Shown in pieces: positions 63,444 to 64,000 of a stretch of 64,000 bases of DNA. Positions within the stretch are counted from its first letter, which is position 1, and each line of letters begins with the position of its first letter. The DNA is from Leucobacter musarum subsp. musarum (lineage in GTDB: Bacteria; Actinomycetota; Actinomycetes; Actinomycetales; Microbacteriaceae). The DNA lies in the NCBI RefSeq assembly GCF_001273845.1, contig NZ_JHBW01000065.1:1-64000 (forward strand). Reading direction: 5' to 3'. The translations under genes were made by a program, and so were the position numbers. The notes under the pieces were generated by a model. It searched no databases. It had not been told where the DNA came from and worked only from the letters and a program-made list of their open reading frames with translations.

Positions 63444-63491
63444 ACGCACTGCGCCCCCGAGATCGGCGAGGATCCCGGGGGCGCAGTGCGT
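63444..63491. terminator. Bidirectional hairpin terminator
   Basis: ACGCACTGCGCCCCCG (63444-63459) is exactly inverted at 63476-63491 around a 16-base loop, between convergent stops of the VOC gene and the surface-protein gene. Confidence 0.8.
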
Positions 63492-63502
63492 GCGCTCGAG
63501 CG

Positions 63503-64000
63503 TTAAGCCGAGCGGCGGCGACGGCGAGCGACGAGCACGCCACCGGCGAGCAGCAGCAGCCCGCCGATGAGCGCGACCGGTGCCAGCTCGGTGCCGGTCG
63601 ACGCCAGAGCGGCGCCTCCCTGCGACCCGTTCGCTGCGGCACCCGACGCAGCGTCGGCGTCGCCGGCGGCGGCCGCGAGTACTTCGCCCGAGAACGCGAA
63701 CGTGAGCACCTCTTCGGTGCCGTTGTCGACCGTCACGATGAACGAGTAGACGCCCGGGTGCAGCGGGGTGCCGCTGAGAACGCCGGTTTCAGGATCGAGC
63801 GACAGACCCTCGGGCAACTGCCCGCTGGTCACGCGGAACGTTGGCTTTGGATCAGATGCGATGCCCGCGCTGAGGTCGACCGAGACCGGCTCGCCCTCGC
63901 GCAGCACGGGCAGCTTCGGCGTTCCAGCGTCGCCGGGGCGCGTCGGCGACTGCACGATCTTGCCCGAGAACTCGTGCGTGATCGCCTCGCCGATGCCGTT
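63503..64000 (-). CDS. Sortase-type surface protein, C-terminal part (runs off the window)
   Basis: 166 codons are visible and the frame is open to the window edge, so the N-terminus is missing. A putative-Ig/dystroglycan-like beta domain (FRVTSGQLPEGLSLDPETGV, then LSGTPLHPGVYSFIV) is typical of bacterial adhesins and is followed by a repeat-like EVLTFAFSGEVL. A Gly/Ala linker leads to LASTG, a hydrophobic segment (LAPVALIGGLLLLAGGVLVA) and RRRRRSA: a sorting signal with LASTG in place of LPXTG. Actinobacterial class E sortases accept related motifs. A cell-wall-anchored protein is likely. Confidence 0.78.
   Translation of the reverse strand, partial: NGIGEAITHEFSGKIVQSPTRPGDAGTPKLPVLREGEPVSVDLSAGIASDPKPTFRVTSGQLPEGLSLDPETGVLSGTPLHPGVYSFIVTVDNGTEEVLTFAFSGEVLAAAAGDADAASGAAANGSQGGAALASTGTELAPVALIGGLLLLAGGVLVARRRRRSA

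Overview
This window is high-GC chromosomal DNA from an actinobacterium, most probably a member of the Microbacteriaceae (Leucobacter-like is my guess; the genus cannot be fixed from sequence alone). The evidence is the conserved order TPR protein / HAD phosphatase / small protein / tlyA / nadK / recN / ... / pyrG / Nudix / xerD / ... / parA / scpA / scpB / rluB / ... / cmk / der. It matches the Rv1691-Rv1713 block of Mycobacterium tuberculosis. Further support comes from many GTG starts, ATGA/GTGA overlaps, and a recurrent TANNNT box 6-8 bases before start codons that lack a ribosome binding site, which suggests leaderless mRNAs.

Region 1 (60-11606) is the first half of that housekeeping block, from a repeat-rich Arg/Asp protein to xerD. 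Region 2 (11843-19031) interrupts the block. It holds a Pls/PosA-type NRPS-like synthetase (A-T domains plus a membrane and beta-helix C-terminus) that is frameshifted at a run of seven C. An M1 metallopeptidase follows, then a phosphopantetheinyl transferase and ZapE on the other strand. Together they look like a system making and trimming a poly(amino acid). Region 3 (19100-26486) resumes the housekeeping order: parA, scpA, scpB, rluB, tyrA, cmk, der.

Region 4 (26487-38076) is mixed accessory and metabolic DNA: DUF817, a small membrane protein, a TetR/MFS efflux pair, rraA, lysoplasmalogenase, a MesD/MesX folate-independent methionine synthase pair with its LysR regulator, a Nudix-NYN fusion, YbaK, and tRNA-Pro(GGG). 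Region 5 (38077-about 44335) is a genomic island with distinctly less GC-biased sequence directly behind the tRNA. It carries an IS481-family element, two overlapping genes sharing an STNYQAG motif, a serine recombinase, an AbiV-type abortive-infection protein, a broken DUF2510 gene and a coiled-coil CHAT protease. It reads as an anti-phage or conflict island.

Region 6 (44406-56445) holds an integral-membrane acyltransferase-like gene and a large catabolic locus. In that locus a sugar-type ABC transporter, SDR, TIM-barrel epimerase, FGGY kinase, YjbQ protein and an N,N-dimethylformamidase-like protein run leftwards, and a DeoR regulator and a triose-phosphate-isomerase-like protein run rightwards. 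Region 7 (56452-64000) contains an APC permease / TetR / P1 peptidase operon, a MetP/MetS-type sodium-dependent amino-acid transporter pair, and the fused remnants of a divergent TetR-DUF4386 pair. It ends with a gamma-glutamylcyclotransferase-like gene, a VOC protein and the 3' end of a sortase-type surface protein.

A family of long imperfect hairpins, several with a GGTGCGCTA/TAGCGCACC core, recurs in the non-coding gaps of regions 4, 6 and 7, mostly at operon ends. No rRNA genes and no CRISPR array were seen.
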